From Phymorhynchus buccinoides (Eukaryota; Mollusca; Gastropoda; Neogastropoda; Raphitomidae): a stretch of 64,000 nt of DNA. A program made the position numbers and the translations under genes. The DNA lies in NCBI GenBank assembly GCA_017654935.2, contig CM065703.1, forward strand, positions 32,188,363 through 32,252,362, written 5' to 3'. Shown piece after piece: positions 1 through 11,852 of this stretch (its first letter is position 1; each line of letters begins with the position of its first letter). The notes beneath the pieces were generated by a model. That model worked only from the letters and a program-made list of their open reading frames with translations, ran no database searches and was not told the origin of the DNA.

Positions 1-943
1 TCATGTCTCCGTTTATCCGCTTTCTATTTCCATTTTCTTTTCTTAGTTTAGCCAACATGTTCCCTGGTTATTGCAACTTGCTGTACAATTATATTAATGA
101 GAAGCGGGTGTCCTGGTGCTGGTTTTCTACTGTGTCTTACTTTTGCCCTTGAAATCTTATAATCTTACCTGCTTTACATTGTTGTTTTAGGTCAAGCTTT
201 CTTATTGTTCTTTTTATCGCTGATTGTTATTACGTTGTTCTCGTTGATGTTATTTTTGTTGTTATTCGTTGTACTTTGTCTGGCAGCCAGTGCCATGCAA
301 CTTTTGGTCTAAACGAGTACCATGTATATAGGCTTTGCGTGTTGTACCCTGATTCAAGCTGATGTTGCTGCTACTGTATGGAAACTGTTTGAATAAATTC
401 TTGTTTAAATCAACTACATAGTGAACAACTATCTTCTCTTGACTCTCGACCACATCAGACTTTTGATCGCAAATTCCAGGCATGTCTACATTCTGCCATG
501 AAAAGCCATTTTACTATTTATTATTACTTTCTAACAAATTGTATGAAGCCACCATTCTGTTTATTTTAATTTTATATAGAACTTTATTGGCCAGTGTTGT
601 TGAGAACACTCAGAAAACGAATGTTTTCATCTTCAAGCTAAGGTCTATCTCAGCCAAGCTTGAAGAATAAAACGTAGAGAATAGAATGTAACAAGAAGTC
701 CAATACACTTGCTAAAATTGTAATATTTGTTGAAAATGAAGAAGTATTAAGAGTTGGTGTGACATCCTGTAAGGTTTACCCACTGCGCCAAGCGTGACAG
801 CATGAGTGTAATAAATCACAGGCTCGGTGAACGATAGAATGGAGAGAACGGGACAACAGATGAACCACTCTCTGTGATGGGTCATAAGTCACCCTAGTGT
901 TTTACTTGCAAACAGAAAAAAACAGCATCTGTGGAAGAGAGCG

Positions 944-1187
<244 letters not shown>

Positions 1188-1799
1188 CTGTTTTATCTTT
1201 TATCTCTAAATCTGTTTCTCTCTCTCCCTCTCGCTCCCCCCTCTCTCTCATACATACAAAAGAGACAGCAAACAAATGACTGGTGAAGAACGTGCCATTC
1301 ATGCCAAGATGAAGACGTGGATCCCTGCCTATCAACAGAAATTGAAAAATGGAATATTAGTCAGGACCTGATCTGTTCTATCTGATTATGGACGCTGTTC
1401 GGTTCTTTCTAGGAGGATAGTGATCTCTGACCCCTCCTGCTCTTCCCTCCCTACCTATCCTGTTTTGTGTCTGTTTTCATGAGCCTATAGGCTTACCTGA
1501 CCTCCTTGACATTAAGCGTGTCGTGTTGCTGTAGCCGCTAGTAATCATGTGTATGATATTACCACGGGATAAGGATAACATTGAACATTTAGTGACCATG
1601 CTAACCTTGGCACAAGATATCCAGTGTGTTTCACGGTATTTTCTGTATTTGAACTGTATTGTTTCCGTGATTTGGATTCCATGTCGCGATGCACCTTTCT
1701 GATTCTCTATTGAAAATGTTTTAAATATTTGTAAATTATTTAACAAATGATTAAACTATTTGATAATTTAAATTATAAATGAGACTAACATTAACTTAT

Positions 1800-1876
1800 A
1801 CATTAAGACACTTTATATTTATTTATTATGAACATTTCTATAGTGCTTATTCATCAAAGCTCTAAGCGCTTTTTTT
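1800..1876 (-). repeat. 3' tail of an L2-like LINE or dependent SINE
   Basis: Read on the minus strand, the sequence has the paired AGCGCTTA / GCACTATAGAAA arrangement followed by TTATTATT-like bases. This is typical of animal L2-type LINE tails and the SINEs that use them. It has no coding part. Copy 2 is at about 48,787-48,863. Confidence 0.5.
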
Positions 1877-2898
1877 ATATACAAATGTGACAGTGTGCCG
1901 TATTTCATAAGGCCTACCTGTCACGCAATACTATTTAGCATACGACAAGTGTGCCTAGGCCCTTTTTCCAAGTCGCGCGCGCCTCGCTATATGACATCAT
2001 ATCTATTTTTAGACGTCACTTTTCAAATCGTATCATGCGACCCGGCTTTTCAAATCTCCAACGGCCTCCCCTCAAATCTCAGGCCAACTAGTAGTAATAA
2101 TAAAGTTATAATTTAGCCTTTTTCTTCTCTTTGATTGTCATTCTAATAATAAAATCTTATTGTAGTTATGCCAATCACTTTATTAGTTTGTTAATTAAGA
2201 CATTGAATGGCTGATATATCCTAAAATCTGGCAATCTAACCGGCCAAGTTATGTCACCTCTTATCTTTATAAAACCTATTTTATCAAAGCCATCCTTTCA
2301 TAATTTTGTTACTAAACAACTCTTTCAATGTCCTACAAACAAATTAGCTACTTTTATTTGACGTCAAAAACAGAACATTGACGAAAGCTACACCGACGCT
2401 GAGTCAACGTCACAGTCCGTCTGACCACCGGTGTGGACTCGGTCCTAAAACCGGGTTTTCGGCTGGCTTGTTTTTGTTACTGGATATTGAATGCTAATTA
2501 TATTTTAACTGTGTCATCTAACATAGTGACATAGTATATGCATAGAAAGGTATTACTTTAGTGTATTAATCCATTAGGAAAGATCGGTGTAATGTGGTAT
2601 GAGTTTAGATAAATTAATTATTTAGTAGCTTGAACCTGTTTCAGTGGGCTCTAAAATACATGGTTTTTCATAATTATTATATTATATAGTTAGATTTCCT
2701 TATTATATTAGTAGTCAGAATAGAGCTTAGTTCATTCTCTTTCTTCTCATATGCAACATGCCAGGGTTTAGTGATTAGTGGCATAGATATCTGTGTTGGA
2801 CTAAACCAAACAAAGACAGATCTGGTCACTCTCGCCACCCACAGAGCCATTCTGGCCGAGTCCAGTGACTGCTGTCCTTGCGGTCCGGCTCTCGAGCA

Positions 2899-2910
2899 TA
2901 TATATAAAAA
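2899..2910 (+). promoter_or_regulatory. TATA box upstream of the LINE insertion site
   Basis: A strong TATA element (tatatataaaaa) lies 21 bases before the LINE insertion point. In copy 2, joining the two sides of the insertion and keeping one target duplication puts this box 33 to 22 bases before the U2-like sequence that leads into GPCR A. It was therefore probably the core promoter of that transcript. In copy 1 an 8.9-kb LINE now separates it from the gene. The promoter role is inferred from spacing only. Confidence 0.5.
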
Positions 2911-2931
2911 GTGCCCAAAATCTGGATTCTG

Positions 2932-3603
2932 TCATCATTCCACTGAGCTCTTTCCATGGGAGAGGTCGCATACTACAAGCGCTCCAGTTTTCGCACGTTC
3001 TCTAAAGACGCGACGGGTCAGTCGAACTGAATTGAAACTCAAGAAAAGAAAAATCCGGCCTACCTACCTTCGTCGTCGTTGATCAAAGATCAGCTGAAAT
3101 CCAAAAGAGGGAAGGAGGAGGAGAAAGACAAAGAACGAAACCAAGAAAGTGACGTAGCTGCCTACCACGATCTGCCAGCTACCCCCAACTTCACGCGAGG
3201 GATCAACACCCCCCTCCAACTACAACTGAGCTGCAGGGACAGCGTCTGTGGCGGTGGGACCCACCTTTTCCATCTGGTACCCCACCTGGGTGGGCTTTGC
3301 TCTTCCTGCTGTCTTGGTGCCTCCAGTCTGCCCTACATGCTTGGAGTGAGTGTTTCAACCCTCTCCTATCTAGTGTTGTAGGGAAACCAGGGAGACACTG
3401 CTGTCAGCCAGGGGACACTGCCGAACCCCAAAGTAAAATTTAACTTTCCCACTGCCCAGTTAATCAGAAAATGTAGTTTTTTTCCACTATTTGTGTCTGT
3501 TTTTTTGCTTTAAAGATTTCCGGGCTCGCATTTTGTGTAGTATATGTTCAAATTAAACCTAGTCATTGTATATTTAGATTGATTTTAGACTAGAGTACCC
3601 GAC
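2932..3603 (+). promoter_or_regulatory. LINE 5' UTR and presumed internal promoter
   Basis: This is the segment between the element's first base and the ATG of ORF1. Short open frames (to 3,082 and 3,079-3,381) have no recognisable domain. Autonomous LINEs carry an internal promoter here; I cannot name specific motifs. Confidence 0.5.
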
Positions 3604-5843
3604 ATGTCGCACGCGTCCCCGAAGAAAGGGACTGACTCGAGTCAGTCCACAGCCATTTCGCGATCTGATTCAGAGTCTTCCGAGAGTCTTGAATCTCCCG
3701 AGTCCCCCGTCTTCAACGATAGCCCAACAGAACCGCAAACAAGAGAAGTAGGGAATTCCACTCTCTACTACTCCACAGAAAAAGAACATCTTATCCTCAC
3801 CCCCCATCGGAAAAGACCAAGAGCCCCAAGAGGCTCCCAATCAACAGACGACGATGTCGTCCATCCTAGCGGAAAAAAAACTAAAAACCCAGAACAGTCA
3901 GAAACAGATCTGTCCTCCAAGGAGGCCCCAAAACCCCAAAGGGAAAGACCAAAAGCCAGAGTAAGCCTAAATATGAACGTCCCAAACCCACAAAAAACCA
4001 GTTCCCCCTCGCGATCTTCCGAAGGCTCCTCCGACCCGACTTCCGAAGCTACCCCCCTTCTGGGGGAGGAGGAGGAGTCAGCCGCGATGGAAACAAACCA
4101 AAACACTGAAGTGATCTCGATTTGGGGAGCCCCCCAGACTCCCCCTCAACATACCGTAGCCGCAGACGAACCCCCCCCTATTTCACAGAAAGTGGACCCC
4201 CGGCCCAACAACAACAAGTCAGACAAGAACGCCAAAACAGCAGAAAAAGAAACAACACCTCCAACGATCTTCCGCCCGAATTCCTTAAACACCCTGTCAA
4301 AGTCCAAGACCTGCGTTCCGGGCAAGCCACCCTCCGAGGCCTCGGCCCTACTACTTCGTACCAAATGTGGCAGAACACGATAGGGCCCATTCAGAGCCAA
4401 CGCGCACTACCTGATAACTGTTGGCTGATCGGCTGCCAGTCAGCCAAACAACAACAAAAGCTGGTCGAAATGCAAATCGTTGCAGGCATTAACATTAAAT
4501 GCACCATCCCCACTGCAACTACCGAGGGAGTCATTAAAGGGATTCCGCTAGCGGAGAGCGTGTCTGACATGCTCCCGCACATCCCAGAGGCCAAACATGC
4601 CCTCAGACTCAAGAACCGCGACGGCACTGACTCAAGAGCAATAAAAATTACTTTCACATGTACCTATCTCCCCGACTTCGTTAAAATCAACGCCATGGAG
4701 TACAGGGTGCACACCTACGTAGCCCCTGTACGAAAATGTCAAAAGTGCGCGCGACTCGGGCATACCGCTACGCAATGTCGCGCCGAGAAAAAGACTTGCG
4801 CTCGGTGCGCTCAAACAGGACATCTCGCTGCCGAGTGTTCTTCCACCATACGTAAATGCATTAACTGCTCCGGAGATCACTCGGCAGCTTACGCGGGATG
4901 TCCTCAGTACAAACTCCGTCTCAGGGCCAATAAGTTCCGAGGTGAGGCCTTCATCCCATACGCCGAAGCGATAAGAAGAGCCAAGGCGACCATCGAACAA
5001 GACAACAAATACAAACAAAAACAAAGCAGCCCCCCCCCCCCTTCCACCCCACCTCCCATCATTGACCCATCCTGGAGAACTGACGACTATCAACAACTCC
5101 CTGACCCCAACAGTTATGCAAGTAAAGTTAAAGCTATCCCCCTCAGAAGACCAACCCCTGCCCCTCGTACCAACATGACGCGACCCAAAATCAACATCCT
5201 TCAAAAAGACCCACCAGCCCCATCAGTACCCGCCCAAACAAAAAGTTACTCCCTTTCCAGAGGTAGACCGACAAGCTTCAGACGAAGACTCCCCTCCTAC
5301 CAAGCCACACAATACAAACTTAAGGCCCAACTTCTCAGAGAATCCCGAGCAAAAAACCTGACTGAACAACGCATACAAGAAATAGTTACAGAACAAATCA
5401 CACAACAAACCGACCTGATGATGAAGAAACTTGACAGCCACCTAACACAACTAGTAAAGGCACTGACAGACAAACTGACAACCCACTTACCAACACCCCC
5501 CCCTCCCCCACCCCCCACCCCCACCCCCATCATCGAACTCGACCTTAGTAACACAGACTTAAGTAACAAAAGCTCAGGAGAACAATTCATGACTCAGATA
5601 CTTACCGAGATAGCCAAAGCCCGAACTTCCACCAAACCACTCACTCTCGTAGAGGGACTCAGGTCCCTCTTGCCACAATCCATGTTCTCAAAACCTCTAG
5701 ATACATCCCCCTCATCCAACTGCATGAGAATCGCCCAATTTATTTGCCGCCCAGACCAAGAACAAATGGAAGCAAAAAAACGAAGACAGTCCGCACAGAC
5801 AAAGAACAAACTAGTCCTCCCCCAGCCCGCCCTTCGCTGCTGA
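3604..5843 (+). CDS. LINE ORF1: nucleic-acid-binding gag-like protein, one frameshift
   Basis: ORF1 protein packages LINE RNA. The N-terminal part starts at the ATG at 3,604 (MSHASPKKG) and is Ser/Pro-rich, low-complexity and basic. The conserved part is in a different frame, open from 4,122 to the stop at 5,843. The switch most plausibly falls in the 8-C run near 4,168-4,176. The C-terminal part carries two CCHC knuckles (CQKCARLGHTATQC, CARCAQTGHLAAEC) and a third variant knuckle (CINCSGDHSAAYAGC) at about 4,737-4,915. This trio is typical of ORF1 proteins of I and Jockey-type LINEs. Pro-rich and Gln-rich stretches and a possible coiled coil follow. The frameshift may be a sequencing or assembly error, a real mutation, or programmed slippage. 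Confidence 0.85.
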
Positions 5844-8800
5844 GGGCACCCCACAGAACCACAACAAACCTACTACACAAACCAACCCCCCCCCCACTAC
5901 CACACTTAAGTCCCTCAATCTACTACAATGGAACTGCCGCGCAATAACACCCAATTTCCCCTTTCTTCTCAACTTCCTTGCAACAAATACCACACAATTC
6001 CAAATTATCTGCTTACAATCACTAAAAGTCCCATATTCCAAACTGCCAAAAATAGACGGCTTCTGCCATCCACCAGGGGTCAGCAACTTTAAAGGCAATG
6101 TACAAACAGCCACTTATATCCATCAAAATATTCAACACCAATACATACCCTCCCCCATACAAAACCTCCCCCCAGTAGTTTACTCCAATACCACCCAAGT
6201 CACATTAAATAATAAACCCACCCAAATTATCAATACCTATTTCCCCCAAGGTTATAATAAAATGCCCTCTGAAGACTGGATTGCCTCCCTCCCCCCCACT
6301 GAAGCATGGGTCGTGGTCGGTGACTTCAACGCACACCACCCAGCATGGGAAAAAGACACGACCACACACTCCCAAGGAGGACAGACCCTTTTTACTGACA
6401 TTTTAAATTCAAACCTAACTCTGTTAAATGACGGCTCCACCACTCGATACCCTGACAACCCAACAAACAATCCCTCAGCCATTGATCTAACCCTAGCTAG
6501 CCCCCAACTTCTAACCGAATTCTCATGGACCCCCCAAGTAGACCCCCTAGGATCCGATCACAAACCTATTATTATTTCCCTTACAGTTGAAATTGAGATT
6601 TCCGATGACCCCCCGCCCCCCCCTCACTACAACTTTGAGAAAGCCAACTGGCAACAATTTAAAACATTACTCAATACATATACTCAGGAAGACCTACAAA
6701 ACACTAACTTAGAAACACATTATGATAATATAAAAACAGCCATCACCACAGCAGCAGACACCTCCATCCCCAAATCATCCCCGAACACTAATTACCAAAT
6801 AAAAAACAACCCCTGGTGGAATAACGAATGTGCGGAGGCCGTCCAACAAAAACACTCTGCAAGTAACACCTTCAACCACCAACCCTCTCATCCCAACCAC
6901 CAAAATAAACGCAAAGCAGAAAAACACAGCAAAAAGATGGTCGCCAAGGCAAAACTAGAATATTTTACAAATGAACAAATTTTATCCTTTAAAGATTTAA
7001 ATAACGCATGGAAACGCCTACGCAGAATCAAAGCGGGAGGCAAACCAAAAACACCAAGAATTCTCTGTCCTATCACCAACTCACTTACTAAAACAAATTT
7101 ACAAACAGCCAACGTCCTGGCCGAGACATTCGCCAAAGCCAGCCAAACAAAACACCTTCCCCCCGCCGAACAACAAAAACGAAACTCAATCCCCCTCCCC
7201 CCCAAATCTACAAATAACTCTAACTGTATTAATGCCCCCTTAAAACTAGCCGAGCTTGCTACGGCCCTTCGTAACATTAAAAAAATCAACAAAGCAACAG
7301 GAGATGACCCTATCTCCTATAGAATGCTCAAACAACTACCCCCTTCATTTCTATCTATCCTTAACCAATTTTACTCTAGGTGTTGGGAGAGTGGGGAAGT
7401 GCCCCAGGCATGGAAATGTGCACAGGTAGTCGGGATCCTGAAGAATGGAAAACCAAGGCAGGATCCCAAGAGCTACCGCCCCATCTCCCTCACCCCTCAC
7501 CTGGGTAAAGTGTACGAAAGAATCGTACGTTCACGACTAGAATATCACTTACAAAAGAATAACCTACTCCCCCAAGTACAGGCAGGATTTAGAAAGTACA
7601 GAAGCTGCACCGAACAAATTGTTAAACTCACCTCCCACGCCAGAAAAGCCTTCGCCCGCCAGAAGAGCATGTTGGTCACCTTCTTTGACATAAAAGGCGC
7701 TTATGACACTGTCTGGCATGGGAGGTTGCTTCAAAAAATTAGCAAGCTCGGCATCGAAGGAAACCTCTTCAATTTCATAAAAGCTTTCTTAAATAATCGA
7801 TCAATTAAAGTAAGGGTGGGCCAGTCCCTCTCAGACAGTCACTCGCTGGACATGGGGGTGCCCCAGGGTAGCATAGTTGCCCCCACCCTCTTCAATATTA
7901 TGCTAGCAGATATAAATAAAACAAACATCAACAACAATAAACTTAGTATGTACGCAGACGATATAGCCACCTGGACACCCACACAGAAAACACTCAACCA
8001 AAAAAAACTCAAGGAAGCCCTTAAACAACACCAAAAACAAACAGACTCGATAGCCCACTACTTACAAGATAACGGTTTTTCATTAGCCCCAAATAAATGC
8101 ATCTTCATAATATTAACTAACATTAGAAAACCCTCAATTAACTACAACCTCTCAATCAATATCAATGGACAACCAGTATTTGCATCCGACACCGCCAAAT
8201 TCTTAGGAGTGGTCATAAAATACAATCTTTCCTGGACTGAACACATTAACTACATAACTAGGAAAGCCTACAAAACCTTAAACTTCATTAAAATGATCTC
8301 CTTAGAAAAATGGGCACAAAACCCCAAAATATTAGCAAACCTAGTTAGATCCCTCGTCCGCAGTCAATTAGTATATGGTATAGAAGCAATGCACTCCTTA
8401 ACATCACACGACCTAAAATTATTACAAAGAATAGAAATCCGCGGTCTAAAAATAGCTCTGGGGCTTCCCCGTTATGCGGTGACTGATCTAATCTATCGAG
8501 ACGTGGGCTGGCTCCCACTACGCAAACTAGTAAAACTTAACTGCTCCATCCTTCTCCCCCGTATATACGCTACCCAAATGTACACAGACTTTGAATTTTA
8601 CGACAATTTTTCAGACCCTTATTACCACTCCCATCCTGACCATATAACTAAACATCCTTCCTTATACCATAAAACTATCCCTATAACTAAATACACTGAA
8701 GACCTGTTCCACGAGGCAGGAGTGAACATAGAGGAAGTCTCCACTCACCCTACATATGACTACCCACAGTGGGAGGTGACCCCCATAACAATAGACACCT

Positions 8801-9717
8801 CTCTACATGAACAATACTCCAAACAAGAAGACCCAAACAGACTAAAAATAGCAGCACTAGAAAAAATTCACAGTCTCAAACACAATCTTCTTATATACAC
8901 AGATGGATCAAAAATCAACCAACATACAGGCTGCGCTTTCACTATCCCAGATCTAAAAGTAACTAAATCGTTCCAACTCAATAATAATATATCAATCTTT
9001 AGTGCCGAACTCTGGGCTATATTAGAAGCATGCTCATACACTAACAACTTCCCAAACCCCCCACGGAGTGTAGTCATACTAACAGACTCTCTTTCATCTA
9101 TACAAGCTCTAGTGGGGGACACCAACAATAGACGCTCTATCATACAAGAAATTAAATTCCTTATACATCAAATCACAATTAAAGGAACCGACATCTCGAT
9201 AGGCTGGATCCCTTCCCACTGTGGCCTACACGGCAACGACCAGGCCGACGGGGCCGCCAAAGAGGCGGCCCTCGGTCGGTCCGGAACCAAAACTAATATT
9301 AAACTCTCAACCTCTGAAATTAAATCAGCATTAAAGAAAACTTCGTTCCAGGTGTGGGCTCGGGAACTTGAGACCCGTTGTGCGGTCCACTCCTGGGACC
9401 ACCAAATTGTGACAGGGGGTCTTTTCCCCCCCGTACCTAGGCCCGTTCTATCCATGATCTACAGACTTAGAACCGAGGCCACATATAATAAATTTCAAGA
9501 ACTAAAATGTGAATGTGGAGACTTCCTCACAGTAGACCACCTATTTACACAATGCCATACTATAACCCCCGAATTAGATAAATTAGTAACAAAACTTAAA
9601 ACAAACAAGATCCCCTTCACAAAACAAATAATCATACAAAGCAAAACAGATGACTGGCATGCATTAATATGGCTGGCCGAGGCCCTCGGCCAGGCTTCCT
9701 TTGGACATCACTTCTGA
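5815..9717 (+). CDS. LINE ORF2: endonuclease, reverse transcriptase, RNase H
   Basis: This polyprotein nicks the target and reverse transcribes the RNA there. The frame is open from just after a TAG at 5,812 to the TGA ending at 9,717, about 1,300 codons, overlapping the end of ORF1 by 29 bases. The endonuclease shows LLQWNCRA (about 5,920), GDFNAH, AIDLTLASP and SDHKPI. At the usual catalytic Gln-Glu position it reads ICLQSLK, with Ser for Glu. Reverse transcriptase follows: SYRPISL, FFDIKGAYD, GVPQGSIVAP, and the catalytic YADD at 7,951. RNase H has the full Asp-Glu-Asp-Asp set: YTDGS (8,896), FSAELWAI, LTDSLSS and NDQADGAAKEA (to about 9,262). A C-terminal CxC...HxxxxC motif lies near 9,505-9,560. 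The first in-frame ATG is only at 6,262, inside the endonuclease, so initiation must use reinitiation, frameshifting or a non-AUG codon. Confidence 0.93.
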   Translation, partial: SSPSPPFAAEGTPQNHNKPTTQTNPPPTTTLKSLNLLQWNCRAITPNFPFLLNFLATNTTQFQIICLQSLKVPYSKLPKIDGFCHPPGVSNFKGNVQTATYIHQNIQHQYIPSPIQNLPPVVYSNTTQVTLNNKPTQIINTYFPQGYNKMPSEDWIASLPPTEAWVVVGDFNAHHPAWEKDTTTHSQGGQTLFTDILNSNLTLLNDGSTTRYPDNPTNNPSAIDLTLASPQLLTEFSWTPQVDPLGSDHKPIIISLTVEIEISDDPPPPPHYNFEKANWQQFKTLLNTYTQEDLQNTNLETHYDNIKTAITTAADTSIPKSSPNTNYQIKNNPWWNNECAEAVQQKHSASNTFNHQPSHPNHQNKRKAEKHSKKMVAKAKLEYFTNEQILSFKDLNNAWKRLRRIKAGGKPKTPRILCPITNSLTKTNLQTANVLAETFAKASQTKHLPPAEQQKRNSIPLPPKSTNNSNCINAPLKLAELATALRNIKKINKATGDDPISYRMLKQLPPSFLSILNQFYSRCWESGEVPQAWKCAQVVGILKNGKPRQDPKSYRPISLTPHLGKVYERIVRSRLEYHLQKNNLLPQVQAGFRKYRSCTEQIVKLTSHARKAFARQKSMLVTFFDIKGAYDTVWHGRLLQKISKLGIEGNLFNFIKAFLNNRSIKVRVGQSLSDSHSLDMGVPQGSIVAPTLFNIMLADINKTNINNNKLSMYADDIATWTPTQKTLNQKKLKEALKQHQKQTDSIAHYLQDNGFSLAPNKCIFIILTNIRKPSINYNLSININGQPVFASDTAKFLGVVIKYNLSWTEHINYITRKAYKTLNFIKMISLEKWAQNPKILANLVRSLVRSQLVYGIEAMHSLTSHDLKLLQRIEIRGLKIALGLPRYAVTDLIYRDVGWLPLRKLVKLNCSILLPRIYATQMYTDFEFYDNFSDPYYHSHPDHITKHPSLYHKTIPITKYTEDLFHEAGVNIEEVSTHPTYDYPQWEVTPITIDTSLHEQYSKQEDPNRLKIAALEKIHSLKHNLLIYTDGSKINQHTGCAFTIPDLKVTKSFQLNNNISIFSAELWAILEACSYTNNFPNPPRSVVILTDSLSSIQALVGDTNNRRSIIQEIKFLIHQITIKGTDISIGWIPSHCGLHGNDQADGAAKEAALGRSGTKTNIKLSTSEIKSALKKTSFQVWARELETRCAVHSWDHQIVTGGLFPPVPRPVLSMIYRLRTEATYNKFQELKCECGDFLTVDHLFTQCHTITPELDKLVTKLKTNKIPFTKQIIIQSKTDDWHALIWLAEALGQASFGHHF

Positions 9718-11852
9718 ATCCATCTCTCACTTCTTCAAATGTAGCCCCTCCCCGTGACCCCTGGTCAGGTGTATGCTGCCTCTCCAATGGGTCTCTTTCC
9801 CACTTCCTAGTGACTCGGGTGGCTCCCCCCCGTCGGCCGGGGGCCGGGCGGGGGTGTAGGATGACACGGAACCCTTTCGGCCCCGATTACTGTCACCGCT
9901 CCTTCTGGCCGGTGTCCCGGCCGGCGGGGGGTGTCACCTCGGCCCCTCTCACCCCCAACTTCCAACTGGTCCTTGTCTCCGGGGGCAAGTGAGTCGCCGG
10001 GGGGTGCCGTCCGGGTCAGTACGCCCGATTGCCTCTACCAGGGGCGTGCGGGCCCGGGCGGCGCCCCCCGGAGGCTCCCCCCCCGGAACGAGCGGCATCT
10101 CCCTGGATCGGTCCCCAGGTCTAGCCAACCACTACCCACTCCCCCTTCCCCTAGAGACCCGGACGGGGAGGTCTTGTCACATCGCAGGGGTTCACAAATC
10201 CCCAACCTTGTTGGGGATTGCCCCCCCTCCCCCCCTTTCCTTCTATCGTCCCTTCATAGGGGGCCAGTCCAAGCCCCCTCCCCCCTCTCTATGGGCTACA
10301 AACATTTCTAAACAACATTCACACTAACTTACACATAACTTAATATGCCTCCCGCGGAAGGTCCTCGCCTCGGGACTTGGCAAACAAGCCTTATCTCTCC
10401 GCTGACTGGCAGTCGATCTTTTTTAAACATAATTTTAATATAAACCCCTTTTACCAATTCATTAAACATCTCATTTTACAAACAATAGATTTTATCGGAG
10501 TTTTAACCCCCGGACTGCCCACGGGTCTCCAAGGGTGAGCTCTACGCTCAAAACAAACACCAAATACCCGGTTCGCAGGTCACCCCCTACCCCCCTCTCT
10601 ATTATTATCTAAAACCAAAAGTTAAATATCAAAGTTGTACTCATAAAATTCACCCCCACCAAACACTAAATGCACGAAATATTTCGTCTCCTCAGCCACA
10701 CAAGCCACCATTTTAACCCACCTTTCTTTTAGACACCACTCACCTGATTATTTTATACAACGATCGCCGTTTATGCATGCCCTTTTATTCTTCGAACTCG
10801 GTTTTAACATGTATATATTTTACCGTCGAGGAAATGGCTGTATAAAGGCATGTCGGATGTACATACTTGTATATATTTTAAATTTAATATGTCAATTTTT
10901 CTCTTTTTTAAAATCCGCAGTATTTTAGGGCATAGGGAACCCCACGTTTTAGATGGGAGACCGCCCTCTGCGGGATTAGTTAGTTAGAAAAAAGAGTTAT
11001 TTTAACCTATATATAATAGATAGAGCAACAGCCAAAAGAATAAGTCATTACACACTCACACTACAGGTCAGAGGTTCGAACCCGGCCCAACATCTCTTTT
11101 CCTTATTTCCGATTTAATCGTTCTCTACAGCCTCCCATAAACAAGCACACAAATATCATCTTCTATAATATCTTATTGAATTATATAAATCGTAATAAAT
11201 AAATATGTATTGTATATAGTTTGTTCGTTTTCTGATTTTAACAGACCTTCCGCGATATTTTAAAAGATTTTATTAATAAAAAGACTAATTTTAACCAGTG
11301 GTCCTGGAAATTTTAATGATAAATCTTAGAAGATGCGATGCTCAGCAGTGGAATTTTTATAAACAATAACGTTTTAGGTGGATTTTATAGGTCAGTCTGT
11401 AGAATGCGAGCCCGGTTACAAACAAAAGCCAAGTAATAAGTTAACTTTTGTTCACCCCCCCTCCTCCCCCCTCCCCTCCCCTCCCCCCCTTCCCCCCCAC
11501 CTCCCCCCCATCCCTTCCCCCATAGTATCCTGAGCGCGGGTCTCCCTTTTCAAGGTTGAGTACCTCCGGGTGTCTACTCCCCCTTCCCCTCCCCTCCCAA
11601 GTGGTCCGTGAGCCGATCTCCCTCCGGGAGGGGGCGGCCCCATAGTCGAGGGTGACGCGAGGATGTCTCGCGTATCCCCCCGTCTGTGGGTCTGCCTTCA
11701 CTTGGTGTGCTGAGATCCTCCGAATCACTCCCCTCCCCCCCCCCCCCCCCGTCCCCCCCCCCCCCCCCCCCTTTTTCTCTTGTTATATCCCCAAGTAAAA
11801 CGTTACTGCCCCACATGGCCGAAAGGCTAAAGAGGGCGTTAAGCATTATTTC
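9718..11852 (+). other. LINE 3' untranslated region and tail
   Basis: This 2.1-kb non-coding end has a GC-rich start (9,718-10,300), an AT-rich middle, C-rich tracts (11,454-11,520 and 11,732-11,772), and a 45-base tail (11,806-11,850) that recurs inverted at 32,663-32,708 and 34,686-34,733. It has no poly(A). A 14-base match to the 5S rRNA box C (10,953-10,966) and a tRNA B-box-like GGTTCGAACCC (11,072-11,082) lie in the middle. The last 1.2 kb matches copy 2 (49,919-51,150). Confidence 0.8.

Larger units (their letters stand above)
2932..11852 (+). mobile_element. Near-full-length RNase H-bearing non-LTR retrotransposon (LINE)
   Basis: This 8.9-kb LINE has a 5' UTR (2,932-3,603), ORF1 with three zinc knuckles, ORF2 with APE-type endonuclease, reverse transcriptase and RNase H, and a long 3' region without poly(A). 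Domain order and knuckle types fit the I/Nimb/LOA/Outcast group; I cannot place it exactly. The left boundary is fixed by comparison with copy 2, where the same flanking 14-mer (2,918-2,931) is followed directly by the 3' part of a related element. The right target duplication is missing because 271 bp of host sequence was deleted after base 11,852. ORF2 is uninterrupted and only one frameshift breaks ORF1, so the insertion is recent. Confidence 0.9.

Noticed and set aside
2771..3082. 103-codon open frame across the LINE junction
   Set aside because: Half is host promoter sequence and half LINE 5' UTR; no homology and interrupted in copy 2.
9669..10327. Open frames in the GC-rich start of the LINE 3' region
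   Set aside because: Composition-driven, Pro/Arg/Gly-rich, overlapping in two frames and without any domain; downstream of the ORF2 stop.
11032..11095. Possible tRNA gene around GGTTCGAACCC
   Set aside because: No A box, acceptor stem or cloverleaf can be drawn. Only the B box-like motif is present.
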